Of a stretch of 64,000 nucleotides of DNA, positions 35,175-43,413 are shown piece by piece. The notes beneath the pieces are model-generated. The model saw only the letters and a program-made list of their open reading frames with translations. It was not told the DNA's origin and did not search any database. The position numbers and the translations under genes were made by a program. The DNA is taken from the NCBI GenBank assembly GCA_944323045.1, contig CALUQX010000007.1:28269-92268 (forward strand). The letters run 5' to 3'. The stretch is from Candidatus Gastranaerophilales bacterium. GTDB taxonomy: Bacteria; Cyanobacteriota; Vampirovibrionia; Gastranaerophilales; Gastranaerophilaceae. Each line of letters opens with the position of its first letter. Positions within the stretch are counted from its first letter, which is position 1.

Positions 35175-36242
35175 ATGAGTATAGTTGCCGATGACAATGA
35201 TTTTGCAATAAAAAAGCATAACGGGAAAAATCCGGTTATTAAGGCTGAATCAATAGAATTTGATAAAAATTTTGAAAACTGTATCCGCCCGAAAAGTTTT
35301 GATACCTACATCGGTCAATCAGCGCTCAAAGAGACCCTCAAAATTTCCATTGCAGCGGCGAAAAAACGAGAACTTCCGCTGGATCACCTTTTATTTTACG
35401 GACCTCCGGGGCTTGGGAAAACCACTCTGGCAGGAGTTATTGCAGAACAAATGGGTGTTGAAATAAAAATCACCTCTGCACCGGCACTTGAACGTCCGCG
35501 TGATATTATCGGAATTTTAATGTCTCTCAAAGGCGGAGAAATTCTCTTTATTGATGAAATTCATCGCTTGAACAAAGTCGCAGAAGAAATTTTGTATCCG
35601 GCAATGGAAGACTTTTTTCTTGATATGACAACAGGCAAAAGCCAGACAGTTAAGACATTACGTGTGCCGCTGCCAAAGTTTACGCTAATTGGTGCAACAA
35701 CAAAAGCAGGAGAACTCTCAGGACCTTTGCGTGACAGATTCGGGATAATTCACCGTCTGGAGTTCTACACGGAAGATGAGCTGGCACAGGTCATAACGCG
35801 TACTGCAGGAATTTTAAACATAGAAATAACAGAAGAAGGTGCACACGCAATAGCAAGACGTTCACGCGGCACACCGCGTATTGCAAACAGGCTTGTAAAA
35901 AGAGTTTCTGATTATGCGCTTGTAAAACACGACGGCAAAATAACAGAAGATGTTGCAAACAAATCACTTGATATACTAAAAATCGACCATTTCGGCTTAG
36001 ACACAACCGATAGAACCCTGTTAAAACTGATTATTGAAAAATATGACGGTGGTCCGGTCGGAATAGAAACAATTGCTGCAGCTATAGGCGAAGATGTCAG
36101 AACGCTAGAAGATGTTTGTGAGCCATATCTGTTGCAGGCAGGGCTTTTGCAAAGAACCCCGCGCGGCAGAAAAGTTTCTCCGGCTGCCTACAGGCATCTG
36201 GGCTACAAAAACACTCCGCCGGAACAACAGGGATTGTTTTAA
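35175..36242 (+). CDS. ruvB: Holliday junction branch migration ATPase RuvB
   Basis: 355 residues. N-terminal extension of ~35 residues, then [11 protein letters not shown], Walker [25 protein letters not shown], Walker B LFIDEIHR, sensor-1 [20 protein letters not shown] including the arginine finger, [17 protein letters not shown], and the C-terminal winged helix [23 protein letters not shown] with EPYLLQ and TPRGR. Motor of RuvABC recombination. ruvA and ruvC are not adjacent. Its stop overlaps that of the tiny convergent gene at 36239. Confidence 0.97.
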   Translation: MSIVADDNDFAIKKHNGKNPVIKAESIEFDKNFENCIRPKSFDTYIGQSALKETLKISIAAAKKRELPLDHLLFYGPPGLGKTTLAGVIAEQMGVEIKITSAPALERPRDIIGILMSLKGGEILFIDEIHRLNKVAEEILYPAMEDFFLDMTTGKSQTVKTLRVPLPKFTLIGATTKAGELSGPLRDRFGIIHRLEFYTEDELAQVITRTAGILNIEITEEGAHAIARRSRGTPRIANRLVKRVSDYALVKHDGKITEDVANKSLDILKIDHFGLDTTDRTLLKLIIEKYDGGPVGIETIAAAIGEDVRTLEDVCEPYLLQAGLLQRTPRGRKVSPAAYRHLGYKNTPPEQQGLF

Positions 36243-36349
36243 TTCTTTTTGCGATCGCCCAGAAAAGATTTAGAAAGTTTTGGACCGAAAAATGCCAGTG
36301 TAGCAAGAACTAACCCTAATAAAATTTCCTGAATAAGTGTTTCATTCAT
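36239..36349 (-). CDS. Tiny membrane protein, 36 residues
   Basis: Sequence begins [21 protein letters not shown] and ends LGDRKKN: an N-terminal acidic stub, one membrane helix and a basic tail. It is similar in design and partly in sequence to the next entry (ILLG at the same place, F-x-x-x-x-SKS after the helix), so they are tandem paralogues. AGGA lies 11 bases before the ATG. Size and layout recall type I toxins of Fst/Ldr kind and small holin-like proteins; no antisense RNA is evident here. Confidence 0.5.
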   Translation of the reverse strand: MNETLIQEILLGLVLATLAFFGPKLSKSFLGDRKKN

Positions 36350-36387
36350 TTTTTTATTTATCCTCATCTAATTAATATTCTGTCAGG

Positions 36388-36516
36388 TTAAATCTTCTTT
36401 TTAGATTTAGAATCTTTTGTAAATTGGCTTATTGATTTAGAGAAAAAATGTCCGCATATGGCTATCTCAATTATTAATATCCCCAACAGTATATTTTGTA
36501 AAAGTTCTTCATGCAT
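36388..36516 (-). CDS. Tiny membrane protein, 42 residues
   Basis: Begins MHEELLQNILLGILIIEIAI and ends SKSKKKI. Same acidic start, single hydrophobic helix and basic C-terminus as the 36-residue protein downstream of it; the two align over ~30 residues. No good ribosome-binding site is visible. Could be a small membrane regulator or a toxin-like peptide. Confidence 0.45.
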   Translation of the reverse strand: MHEELLQNILLGILIIEIAICGHFFSKSISQFTKDSKSKKKI

Positions 36517-36581
36517 TTTTTATACTTTTAGTTCATAGTATTTTTCCATAATCCAATTATAGCATTTTTTCTTGAAAATGT

Positions 36582-37298
36582 CTACAATTTTACCGGATAA
36601 TCGTCCGGAATTTTCCAGCCATTGAGTTCTATTATTTTTGTGTAATCTGTCGTACGATTATATAAATCTTCTTTTGTACCATCCCATTCAGAAGAAACGT
36701 ATGGTACTATTCCTTTTTTGTAATAATATTCATATCGTGACTCAGTAATATCTGTAGGTACTGGATAAAGCCCAAACATGAATGCAGATTTGCCTAATTC
36801 AGCTTTTTTGCCGCAATTTATATAATAAGAGTAATCATGTCCGCGCCAGCCTATATAAAGACATGAACCGTCGGCAAACGAAACTTTTAACCCGCCTAAA
36901 ACGACACCGTCTTCACTCACACCTAAGTCTTCTCTTGGTACAAATTCTACCTTATTATATTTAAAATACTTTTCTAAATATTTATCCCAGAATGCTCTTA
37001 TGCAGCTCTCTTCATATCCTGTAGAACATCCTGTCACAAAATCCCAGCTTTCTTTAGGTCCGTTATCAATTTCAGAAAGCTGTATTGCCTGATTTGCCAT
37101 AGAATAAAAGCGCTTCAATTTCGTTTCAATTTCAGTTTTTTTGTATTTGTGGACTATGCCGGGAATAGTTATGGCAGCTACTATTCCGATTACAGCCAGG
37201 GTTATCAGTACTTCCGCTAACGTAAACGCGACTTTAAGGGACGTCCTGTTGTCAGAGCGAACTTGTCCGCCTTCTGAGAGTGTGAATGCTTTTTTCAT
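36582..37298 (-). CDS. Type IV prepilin-like protein with duplicated leader motif
   Basis: 238 residues. It starts MKKAFTLSEGGQVRSDNR and then has a second, functional-looking site VAFTLAEVLITLAVIGIVAAI at residue 24, i.e. two prepilin motifs with ~20 hydrophilic residues between; only the second is followed by the hydrophobic helix. C-terminus (IIELNGWKIPDDYPV) lacks the HCDDLSW signature, making it a different class of head domain. Divergent from the XRE gene at 37401 with a TTGACA-N17-TAAAGT promoter and a palindrome at the -10. AAGGAGAAAAG precedes the ATG. Confidence 0.85.
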   Translation of the reverse strand: MKKAFTLSEGGQVRSDNRTSLKVAFTLAEVLITLAVIGIVAAITIPGIVHKYKKTEIETKLKRFYSMANQAIQLSEIDNGPKESWDFVTGCSTGYEESCIRAFWDKYLEKYFKYNKVEFVPREDLGVSEDGVVLGGLKVSFADGSCLYIGWRGHDYSYYINCGKKAELGKSAFMFGLYPVPTDITESRYEYYYKKGIVPYVSSEWDGTKEDLYNRTTDYTKIIELNGWKIPDDYPVKL

Positions 37299-37327
37299 GA
37301 CTTTTCTCCTTACAATAATTTCTTTAT

Positions 37328-37360
37328 GTATACTTTAATATACAATTTATAATATGTCAA
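37328..37360 (-). promoter_or_regulatory. Promoter and operator of the prepilin at 36582
   Basis: Minus strand TTGACA (37355-37360), 17 bases, TAAAGT (37332-37337). The interrupted palindrome GTATACTTTAATATAC (37328-37343; arms GTATA/TATAC) covers the -10, a natural site for the divergent XRE protein. Confidence 0.7.
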
Positions 37361-37400
37361 TATTATTTAATCCCTATTTAAATATTATTAAAATATTTTT

Positions 37401-37622
37401 ATGGAACAGAAAGAATTACTCATAAATTTTGGTATCAAGTTGAAATACTGGCGGTTAAAACGTAAATTAACACAGGAAGAACTTGCGGAAAAACTGCTGG
37501 TTGCGCCGCATTATATCAGTGATATTGAACGCGGCAGAAGAAATATTACAATGCAGACAATCGGGCGCCTTGCAGACGCATTAAAGATTGAAGTCTGCCG
37601 ACTGTTTAATTTTTCTGATTAG
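37401..37622 (+). CDS. XRE-family HTH regulator paired with prepilin
   Basis: 73 residues, one Cro/CI helix-turn-helix: FGIKLKYWRLKRKLTQEELAEKL, recognition region PHYISDIERGRRNITMQTI, then RLADALKIEVCRLFNF. TAAAAT ends six bases before the ATG and no Shine-Dalgarno sequence exists, so the mRNA is probably leaderless. Divergent from the prepilin at 36582. Confidence 0.88.
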   Translation: MEQKELLINFGIKLKYWRLKRKLTQEELAEKLLVAPHYISDIERGRRNITMQTIGRLADALKIEVCRLFNFSD

Positions 37623-37658
37623 TTTTTTATGCTAAACTTGTCTTGAGGAGATATGTGC

Positions 37659-38780
37659 ATGAAAAAAATACTTGTTATTTTGTTTTTGATTTTAGGACTG
37701 GTCAATCCGGTACTCGCAGAGGATAAAAAAGTTTTGCCTTCTGAAACAGGCGTTGTGGAAGATATAAATTATGTAGATGCTGACGGACTGAATCAAGGTG
37801 AACAGACCGAAAAACAAGAGGTCACCATAAAAGTTCTAACCGGCGAATTCAAAGGCACCAGAAGGATTGTCGATAATATGCTTACCGGAAATCCTGCATA
37901 TGATATTCAACTGACTAAGGGTGATAAAGTAGTTTTGCACTTTGAACCGGTTGCAGAAGATGTGATTACGGCAGATGACGTTGATATTTTTATTGCGGAT
38001 ATAAAGCGCGACAATTCAATGTTTCTGACATTCGGAATTTTTGCACTATTAGTATTAATAATCGGTAAACGCAAGGGACTCAACAGTTTAATCTCTATTG
38101 CGGCAACTGTAGGCTTAATTTTCTATATGCTTATGCCGCTTGTCTTAAACGGATGTTCCCCGATATTTGCGGCAGCACTTGTCGGAATACTTTCCACAAT
38201 AATTACAATTTATCTTGTGGGCGGGTTTAATGCAAAGAGTACGGCGGCAATTCTCGGCACAACCGCAAGCCTGATTGTTTCCGCTTTTCTTGCAGTTCTG
38301 ACAATAAAAATCACCCATTTAACAGGATTTGCAGGAGAAGAAAGTATGTTTTTATACACGGCAAGACCTGATTTAGATTTCACAGGAGTACTTGCCGCTT
38401 CTATAATAATTGCGGCACTCGGGGCACTTATGGATACCGGCGTTTCTATTGCAAGTACAATTAATGAAATTCATGAAACAGACTCTTCACTTGGCATCAG
38501 AGAACTTTTTCACTCCGGCATGAATGTTGGACGTGATGTCATTGGCACAATGTCAAACACGCTTATCCTTGTATATTTAGGCAGTGCACTGCCTTTAGTT
38601 TTACTGGCAAATAACATTGATTTAAACAAATTCTTCAACCTTAATCAGGTTGCAACAGAAATAACATCAGCACTTGTCGGCAGTATTGCAATTCTTGCCT
38701 GTGTGCCATTGACCGCAATAATAAGTGCTTATCTGATGAAAAAACACAAAGAAAAACCGAAATTTGATTTTGAAAAGTAA
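37659..38780 (+). CDS. YibE/F family membrane protein
   Basis: 373 residues from the ATG at 37659, eight bases after GAGGAG; an ATG two codons earlier is too close to that site. Signal peptide MKKILVILFLILGLVNPVLA, a soluble extracytoplasmic domain to ~120, then about eight membrane helices (MFLTFGIFALLVLIIG, SLISIAATVGLIFYMLMPLVL, and so on) with the family segments GALMDTGVSIAS, IHETDSSLGIRELFHSGMNVGRDVIGTMSNTL. YibE/F proteins are widespread in Firmicutes and others; function is not established. 30 bases after the XRE gene, possibly co-transcribed with it. Confidence 0.9.
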   Translation: MKKILVILFLILGLVNPVLAEDKKVLPSETGVVEDINYVDADGLNQGEQTEKQEVTIKVLTGEFKGTRRIVDNMLTGNPAYDIQLTKGDKVVLHFEPVAEDVITADDVDIFIADIKRDNSMFLTFGIFALLVLIIGKRKGLNSLISIAATVGLIFYMLMPLVLNGCSPIFAAALVGILSTIITIYLVGGFNAKSTAAILGTTASLIVSAFLAVLTIKITHLTGFAGEESMFLYTARPDLDFTGVLAASIIIAALGALMDTGVSIASTINEIHETDSSLGIRELFHSGMNVGRDVIGTMSNTLILVYLGSALPLVLLANNIDLNKFFNLNQVATEITSALVGSIAILACVPLTAIISAYLMKKHKEKPKFDFEK

Positions 38781-38855
38781 TAAAACTTCATAATTTGCGC
38801 AATATTCCGAACTATAAAAACTTTATATATATAGTTAGGGGATAATTATAAATCT

Positions 38856-40073
38856 ATGAATGAAAATTATTGGAAAAGGTTGGACCAATCTTTGAATTGG
38901 ATCAGGAACTTTGGCGTGCCGCTGAATGGCGGGGAGTCGGCATATTATGCGTCGCCGATTAGTATACCGCAAAACACGGCATCAATTTTCAGCACAAATC
39001 CTGTTAGTCAATTTCCTAAAATAGAATTAGATAACGAAAAAGTAGTTGAGAATTTGCAGCAATACAGGCGGTATAATATTAACACCCAGCCGCAAAAATT
39101 AGAATTTCAAAAAGCAAAAAATATGCGTGAGGCTGTTGCATACGCGCGCAAACTCGGGATAAAGAATTTTGATATGGACGGGGATTTAGGACTGGCAAAC
39201 TGGGTTAATGAAGGACTTACTGAAATATACAACAAATACAATGGCAAAGCACCTATGCCTTCTAATGTAATAAAAGACGGCGGCGAGGAAATGGTTGGTG
39301 ATGCTTATTACAGTTGCAGCCGTGATACCCTTGCAATTGCTCCTGATAACAAAAAAAGAATATTATCAAGATTACTGGATAATATAGACAGTCCGTGGGA
39401 AAGCAGCAAAAGACCGCTTGTACGCTGGTATAGAGGCGTATTGCAAAATGATTTTTCGCAAATATCATATATAGACCCGAAATTTCAAAAACAGGTAGCA
39501 AAACATATTACACAATTCCAGAATTTTTCAGGCAGGATGGATGTTTCAGAAGTTAAACAACTGTACCACGAAATAAATGCATTGCTTGAAACCAAAAATA
39601 TGCCGGATACAAATCCGCTGAAACTAATTTCTAATATTTACAACAATCCAAAGTATAAAAAGGCAATAAAAGGTTTTGAGTTCAAATCACTTGCCCAAAT
39701 ATCGAAATTAAATAGGAACGCTCAAAAACAAGAATTTTATAACATAATCAATAAACTCAAGAAAAAAGGTATAAATGCTTATGTAGAGCCGCAGAAATTT
39801 GAAGAAAATAATTCCTTCCACGTAATTTTCCATGAATACGGTCATTTCAGGCATTTTAATACAACATCGTTTACGGCTTTAAAACAGCGCACAAACGAAT
39901 TTGTGTCAAATGTCAAAAAGCAAAAGACAGCAGGACAGGTTTCCAGTTATGCGAAAAGTGAACCAATGGAATTTGTTGCAGAGGTATATGCGGGATTGTT
40001 GAACGGTGTAAAATATTCACCGGAAGTCATGGCGCTGTATAAGACATACAACGGACCGCCACTGCCGCAATAG
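38856..40073 (+). CDS. Hypothetical protein with HEYGH zinc-protease motif
   Basis: 405 residues, no signal peptide. A HExxH motif sits near residue 325 (IFHEYGHFRHFN) and a downstream acidic stretch (EPMEFVAEVYAGLLNG) supplies candidate glutamates, as in gluzincin-like metalloproteases. N-terminal half is unique. C-terminus ends MALYKTYNGPPLPQ, shared with the broken paralogue at 40.8-42.0 kb. Proteolysis is inferred from the motif alone. The toxin-antitoxin pair begins right after its stop on the other strand. Confidence 0.6.
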   Translation: MNENYWKRLDQSLNWIRNFGVPLNGGESAYYASPISIPQNTASIFSTNPVSQFPKIELDNEKVVENLQQYRRYNINTQPQKLEFQKAKNMREAVAYARKLGIKNFDMDGDLGLANWVNEGLTEIYNKYNGKAPMPSNVIKDGGEEMVGDAYYSCSRDTLAIAPDNKKRILSRLLDNIDSPWESSKRPLVRWYRGVLQNDFSQISYIDPKFQKQVAKHITQFQNFSGRMDVSEVKQLYHEINALLETKNMPDTNPLKLISNIYNNPKYKKAIKGFEFKSLAQISKLNRNAQKQEFYNIINKLKKKGINAYVEPQKFEENNSFHVIFHEYGHFRHFNTTSFTALKQRTNEFVSNVKKQKTAGQVSSYAKSEPMEFVAEVYAGLLNGVKYSPEVMALYKTYNGPPLPQ

Positions 40074-40373
40074 CTAAGCTATTTTTAGTGTATACCCCAA
40101 TTCTTTCAAAACTTTCATTATAGTTTCAAGTTGCGGTTTTTGTTCGCCTTTAAACATGGAGTATAAATTACGTCTGTTTAAATCTGAATTTTTAGCAAAT
40201 TCACTAACTGTCCCCCGCGCCTTTATAACTAACTCTAATGCTCTAAAAAATGATTTAAAATCATTATCATTAGCATATTCTTCTAAAGTAACATTTAGAA
40301 ATTCTTTCTGATATTCATGATCTTTTAATCTTTCTATTAAATCTTGTTCAAAATCTATGAAATTATTATTCAT
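40074..40373 (-). CDS. Type II antitoxin, HTH (HigA-like / HI1420 family)
   Basis: 99 residues. C-terminal HTH: ALELVIKARGTVSEFAKNSDLNRRNLYSMFKGEQKPQLETIMKVL is the classic addiction-module antidote layout (key residues SEFAK, SRRNLY-like, LETI). Overlaps the toxin gene by eight bases and follows it, the toxin-first order of HigBA-type modules. Expected to bind and neutralise the toxin and repress the operon. Confidence 0.85.
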   Translation of the reverse strand: MNNNFIDFEQDLIERLKDHEYQKEFLNVTLEEYANDNDFKSFFRALELVIKARGTVSEFAKNSDLNRRNLYSMFKGEQKPQLETIMKVLKELGYTLKIA

Positions 40374-40689
40374 ATTCGTAACCTTTCATTTCATTGTAAA
40401 ATATTTTAGCCTTGTTGATATCTTTTTGCTGTGTTTTTTTATTACCGGCTGATAATAAAATAACGAGAGTATTATTTATTTCGGTATAGTATATTCTGTA
40501 TCCTGCACCAAAATGTAGACGTAATTCTGAAATATTTGTGTCAATTCGTTTATGGTCACCATAATTTCCTTCTAACACATGCACAAGTCGAGCATCAATG
40601 CGAGCTTTTATGTTATTGTCCAAAGTTTTATACCAATCTTTAAATGGGCATTTCCCTTTTGGGTCTGTGTAGAAAAGTATTTTTTTCAT
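40366..40689 (-). CDS. Type II toxin, RelE/ParE superfamily (HigB-like)
   Basis: 107 residues from the ATG at 40689; a longer frame to 40716 begins at a non-ATG codon. Contains PFKDWYKTLDNNIKARIDARL, ELRLHFGAGYRIYYTE and LVILLSAGNKKTQQKDINKA, the signature of the phage-derived Gp49-like/HigB addiction killer group. Such toxins are usually ribosome-dependent mRNA interferases. TTGACA lies ~35-40 bases upstream and no Shine-Dalgarno sequence is visible, so the leader is very short. The pair lies between two paralogues. Confidence 0.85.
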   Translation of the reverse strand: MKKILFYTDPKGKCPFKDWYKTLDNNIKARIDARLVHVLEGNYGDHKRIDTNISELRLHFGAGYRIYYTEINNTLVILLSAGNKKTQQKDINKAKIFYNEMKGYEYE

Positions 40690-40836
40690 ATTTATATTGT
40701 GTACTACAACACTCATTTTGTCAAGTAATTATTTAAATGTACTAATTATCCCAGATACATAAAACTTAATAAAGGCGCAATTTGTCAAGATAAATTTTCT
40801 TTATATATATAAGCACAAAAGTGAGGATATGCTCAT

Positions 40837-42026
40837 ATGTTTCATTTGAATAATATATTGAATAGCGGTTTCAGTACAATTATACCATTCTGGTCTAATC
40901 AGTATATGATATGTCAATGCCGTTTTTCATGACCCCGGGGCAATCAATATTTAGACCTCAAGCTTTGCCGGTGACAAATTTCTATCCGGGGCTTAATTTG
41001 AGTACGACTTCTGCAAATCAGGGATACAGACCGGAAAGATTGTCCTTCCAGACAGCGCAAACTCCTCAAGAAGGTATTCAATACGCTCAAAATAACTTTA
41101 ATACTCATATTGAATCCTTAAACAGTAATACTGATTTTGTAAATTATGTCAATGAAGGATTAACTAATATTTATAATATGTATAAAGGACAGGTTTCATT
41201 GCCTTCGCAGGTAATAAATACTCTCAAAGGTCAAACAAGTTATTAACCTGATACCTTTATTATAAATTCTGATACAAGCAGTAAGGCACAGGAATTACAA
41301 AATATAATAGAAGATATAGATAAACCTGTGTCAGGCGATAAACAAACGCTGGCAAGCTGGTATCAGAAAGCAGTTAAAGGTGATTTTTCTCAGGTAGAAT
41401 TCATTGACCCGAAATTCCAGAAACAGGTAGCTGAAAAATTGACAGAATATAAGAATAATCCGGACAGTTTTGATATCTCAGAAACACAACAATTACATCA
41501 GGATATCCAAACCTTGCTTGCGCCGAACGAAACTCTGCGTCAGAGCCCGATAAAATTGATTGAAGAATTGTATTACAATCCAAAACTTCAAAATGTAATA
41601 GAAAACGGTGAATTCAAAACATTCGATGATATTTTGGGATTGGATAAACAGGCTCAGCAAGAAGAATTTTATTCAATACTCGATAAATTAAATGAACTCG
41701 GTATAAAAGCATATGTTGACCCTGAAAAATCATATAAAGAGAACAAGTTTAATGAAATATATAAATTGCAGGGCTTGCATTTGTATTCAAGACCTGAAAA
41801 CAGTTCAAAACTGCAGATGAAGAGTTTTCCGGATGAAAACGAACAACTTATTGCAAACAGTGTAACCGGAACAGGAAACACATCTCCTGCCATATTCATC
41901 GCAAATGTCTATGCAGGTGTGCTAAATGGCGGTTACTATTCAAATGATGTAATGGCATTGTATCAAAAATACAATGGTCCTCAATTGCCGGCAGGCATGA
42001 ACCAGCAGCCGTTCTATATGAAATAG
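40837..42026 (+). pseudogene. Broken paralogue of the 38.9-kb gene
   Basis: The frame from 40911 runs 111 codons, meets a TAA at 41244-41246, and the same frame continues from 41247 for another ~260 codons without interruption. Both parts align with the 38.9-kb protein (VNEGLTxIYNxYxG before, IDPKFQKQVA, IKAYVDPE and MALYQKYNGPQLP after). A further upstream piece (ATG 40837, after GTGAGGAT) is in another frame, suggesting a frameshift near 40910. The HEYGH motif is replaced by IYKLQGLHLY, so protease function was also lost. An independent second protein from ~41328 or suppression of the stop are less likely readings. Confidence 0.7.
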
Positions 42027-42064
42027 AAGTTTGTTTGCAGAACTCTGCTAAATATGTGTTTAAT

Positions 42065-42097
42065 AAAGAGGCGGCGCCTTCGGCGCCGCCTCTTTTT
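42065..42097. terminator. Strong bidirectional terminator
   Basis: 14-bp stem built on GGCGGCGCC/GGCGCCGCC with TTC loop, extended by AAAGA/TCTTT, then a T run. Between the pseudogene and the convergent prepilin; shares its core with 18371-18393. Confidence 0.85.
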
Positions 42098-42103
42098 ATA
42101 TCT

Positions 42104-42865
42104 TTATTCTTTGCAGCTATGCTTGCCCTCCCAGCTTAAGTCATCGCAGTGAAGATAATCCATGTTTTCGTTTTCAATAACCCATGCACTACACTGGTAA
42201 CCGTTTTGAACACTTGATGTATTTGTTCTGTTGCAGTCGCGCTCAAATGCACCGGTATCAGCTGCAGTCCCCAGAGGCACAATTCTATCGGGATAAACAT
42301 AGAAATAAAAAATATCCTGTCCTGTAGAATTTGGTGGATTGTGTATTCCATTAATATCAATTGAAAAATCAGCACATATATCATCTTTATTTTGACAAGA
42401 TGCATTATTAATCCAGCCACCTATTAACGTCATTCCGTTATTAAGTGTTAAAAATGCATACTTGTTTACCTCTGCTTTTCTGCTTTGTCCACTCAAATTG
42501 TAAAGTACATCAGGTCTATAACAATTGCTTTGTTCCGGCATACATTTTTCAATAATATTTAAAGATTTACCCATCTTTTCCCAGAATAATTTTGAATTTT
42601 TAGTTGTACTGCCTGTAAGTAAAACATTTCCGTCTTCATCCGTTTCAAATTCACTGTTTTCGCTAAATCCCCAGGTATTGAATTCTCCGTTATTTACGAG
42701 CGCCATTTTATATGCTGAATTTAGCATGGAATAAGCTTTTTTAACTTTTGTTACTGTGGTCTTCTCCTTGTATTTTATAACGAGATTAGGTATTGTTATT
42801 GCTGCTACAATGCCGATTATAGCGAGAGTTATCAGTGTTTCTGCCAGAGTAAAAGCTTGTTTCAT
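42104..42865 (-). CDS. Type IV prepilin-like protein (HCDDLSW class)
   Basis: 253 residues. Minimal leader MKQA, then FTLAETLITLAIIGIVAAITI. The head ends in AWVIENENMDYLHCDDLSW and GKHSC, like the prepilins at 18.4 and 61.4 kb. Cysteines throughout suggest disulfides. The upstream region has TATAAT on the minus strand and a group of TGTAAAT/ATTTACA inverted repeats. AGGAGGCGATTT before the ATG is a strong ribosome-binding site. Divergent from an XRE gene 145 bases away. Confidence 0.88.
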   Translation of the reverse strand: MKQAFTLAETLITLAIIGIVAAITIPNLVIKYKEKTTVTKVKKAYSMLNSAYKMALVNNGEFNTWGFSENSEFETDEDGNVLLTGSTTKNSKLFWEKMGKSLNIIEKCMPEQSNCYRPDVLYNLSGQSRKAEVNKYAFLTLNNGMTLIGGWINNASCQNKDDICADFSIDINGIHNPPNSTGQDIFYFYVYPDRIVPLGTAADTGAFERDCNRTNTSSVQNGYQCSAWVIENENMDYLHCDDLSWEGKHSCKE

Positions 42866-42881
42866 AAATCGCCTCCTATGT

Positions 42882-42975
42882 AATGTATTTACATTATAAC
42901 TTATAATACTGTAAATATTGCATAGTATTACGAAATATTTACATATTTTTTACAAATACTATGTAAATATTACAG
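42882..42975. promoter_or_regulatory. Operator cluster between prepilin 42104 and XRE 43011
   Basis: AATGTATTTACATT (42882-42895; arms AATGTA/TACATT) overlaps the prepilin -10 (TATAAT, minus, 42893-42898). A larger inverted repeat has arms 42909-42929 and 42955-42975 (CTGTAAATATT.. and ..AATATTACAG) that match at nearly all positions. TGTAAAT half-sites recur throughout. Likely binding sites of the XRE protein. Confidence 0.65.
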
Positions 42976-43010
42976 TTAAAAATTACTTAATTAAACACTA
43001 ATATAGCATT

Positions 43011-43322
43011 ATGAAAAAATTATTAGGCAAAAGAATCAGATATATACGCAAGATGCGTGGACTTACACAGGAACAGCTTTCAGAAATGGTGGCACTGGAA
43101 CCGGCGTCATTGAGTTCAATCGAGGTTGGTCGTGCATTTCCTTCGCTTGTCACTCTGGAGCGGCTTGCAAAGGCGCTTGATGTGGAACCTGTAAATTTCT
43201 TTGAATTTACTGAAGAAAAAACTATTGAGGAAAAAAGGGCTTCAATTGTTGACAATATTAATAAACTTTCCGATAGTCAGATAGAAAATTTGTATAATTA
43301 TCTTAAAATTTTTATTGCATAG
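43011..43322 (+). CDS. XRE-family HTH regulator paired with prepilin
   Basis: 103 residues. HTH in LGKRIRYIRKMRGLTQEQLSEM and PASLSSIEVGRAFPSLVTLERLA, then FFEFTEEKTIEEKRASIVDNI and a C-terminal helical extension. TAATAT ends exactly six bases before the ATG with no Shine-Dalgarno, as in two other regulators here. Same two-part layout as the 101-residue regulator at 60954; the other three are shorter. Confidence 0.88.
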   Translation: MKKLLGKRIRYIRKMRGLTQEQLSEMVALEPASLSSIEVGRAFPSLVTLERLAKALDVEPVNFFEFTEEKTIEEKRASIVDNINKLSDSQIENLYNYLKIFIA

Positions 43323-43413
43323 CTGCCAAAAGCCAAGTTTGTTTTAGTTTTTTATATTCAAAATTAATATTATGTATTATAATACTTGCAGGTACAAATT
43401 CGGATAATTGAAT

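Noticed and set aside
35083..35208. 42-residue N-terminal extension of the dapL product
   Set aside because: The ATG at 35082 has a good ribosome-binding site and matches the family N-terminus; the extension has neither.
41244..41246. Stop-codon recoding or an altered genetic code
   Set aside because: TAA is used as the normal stop throughout, the paralogue shows further decay, and no recoding signal is visible.
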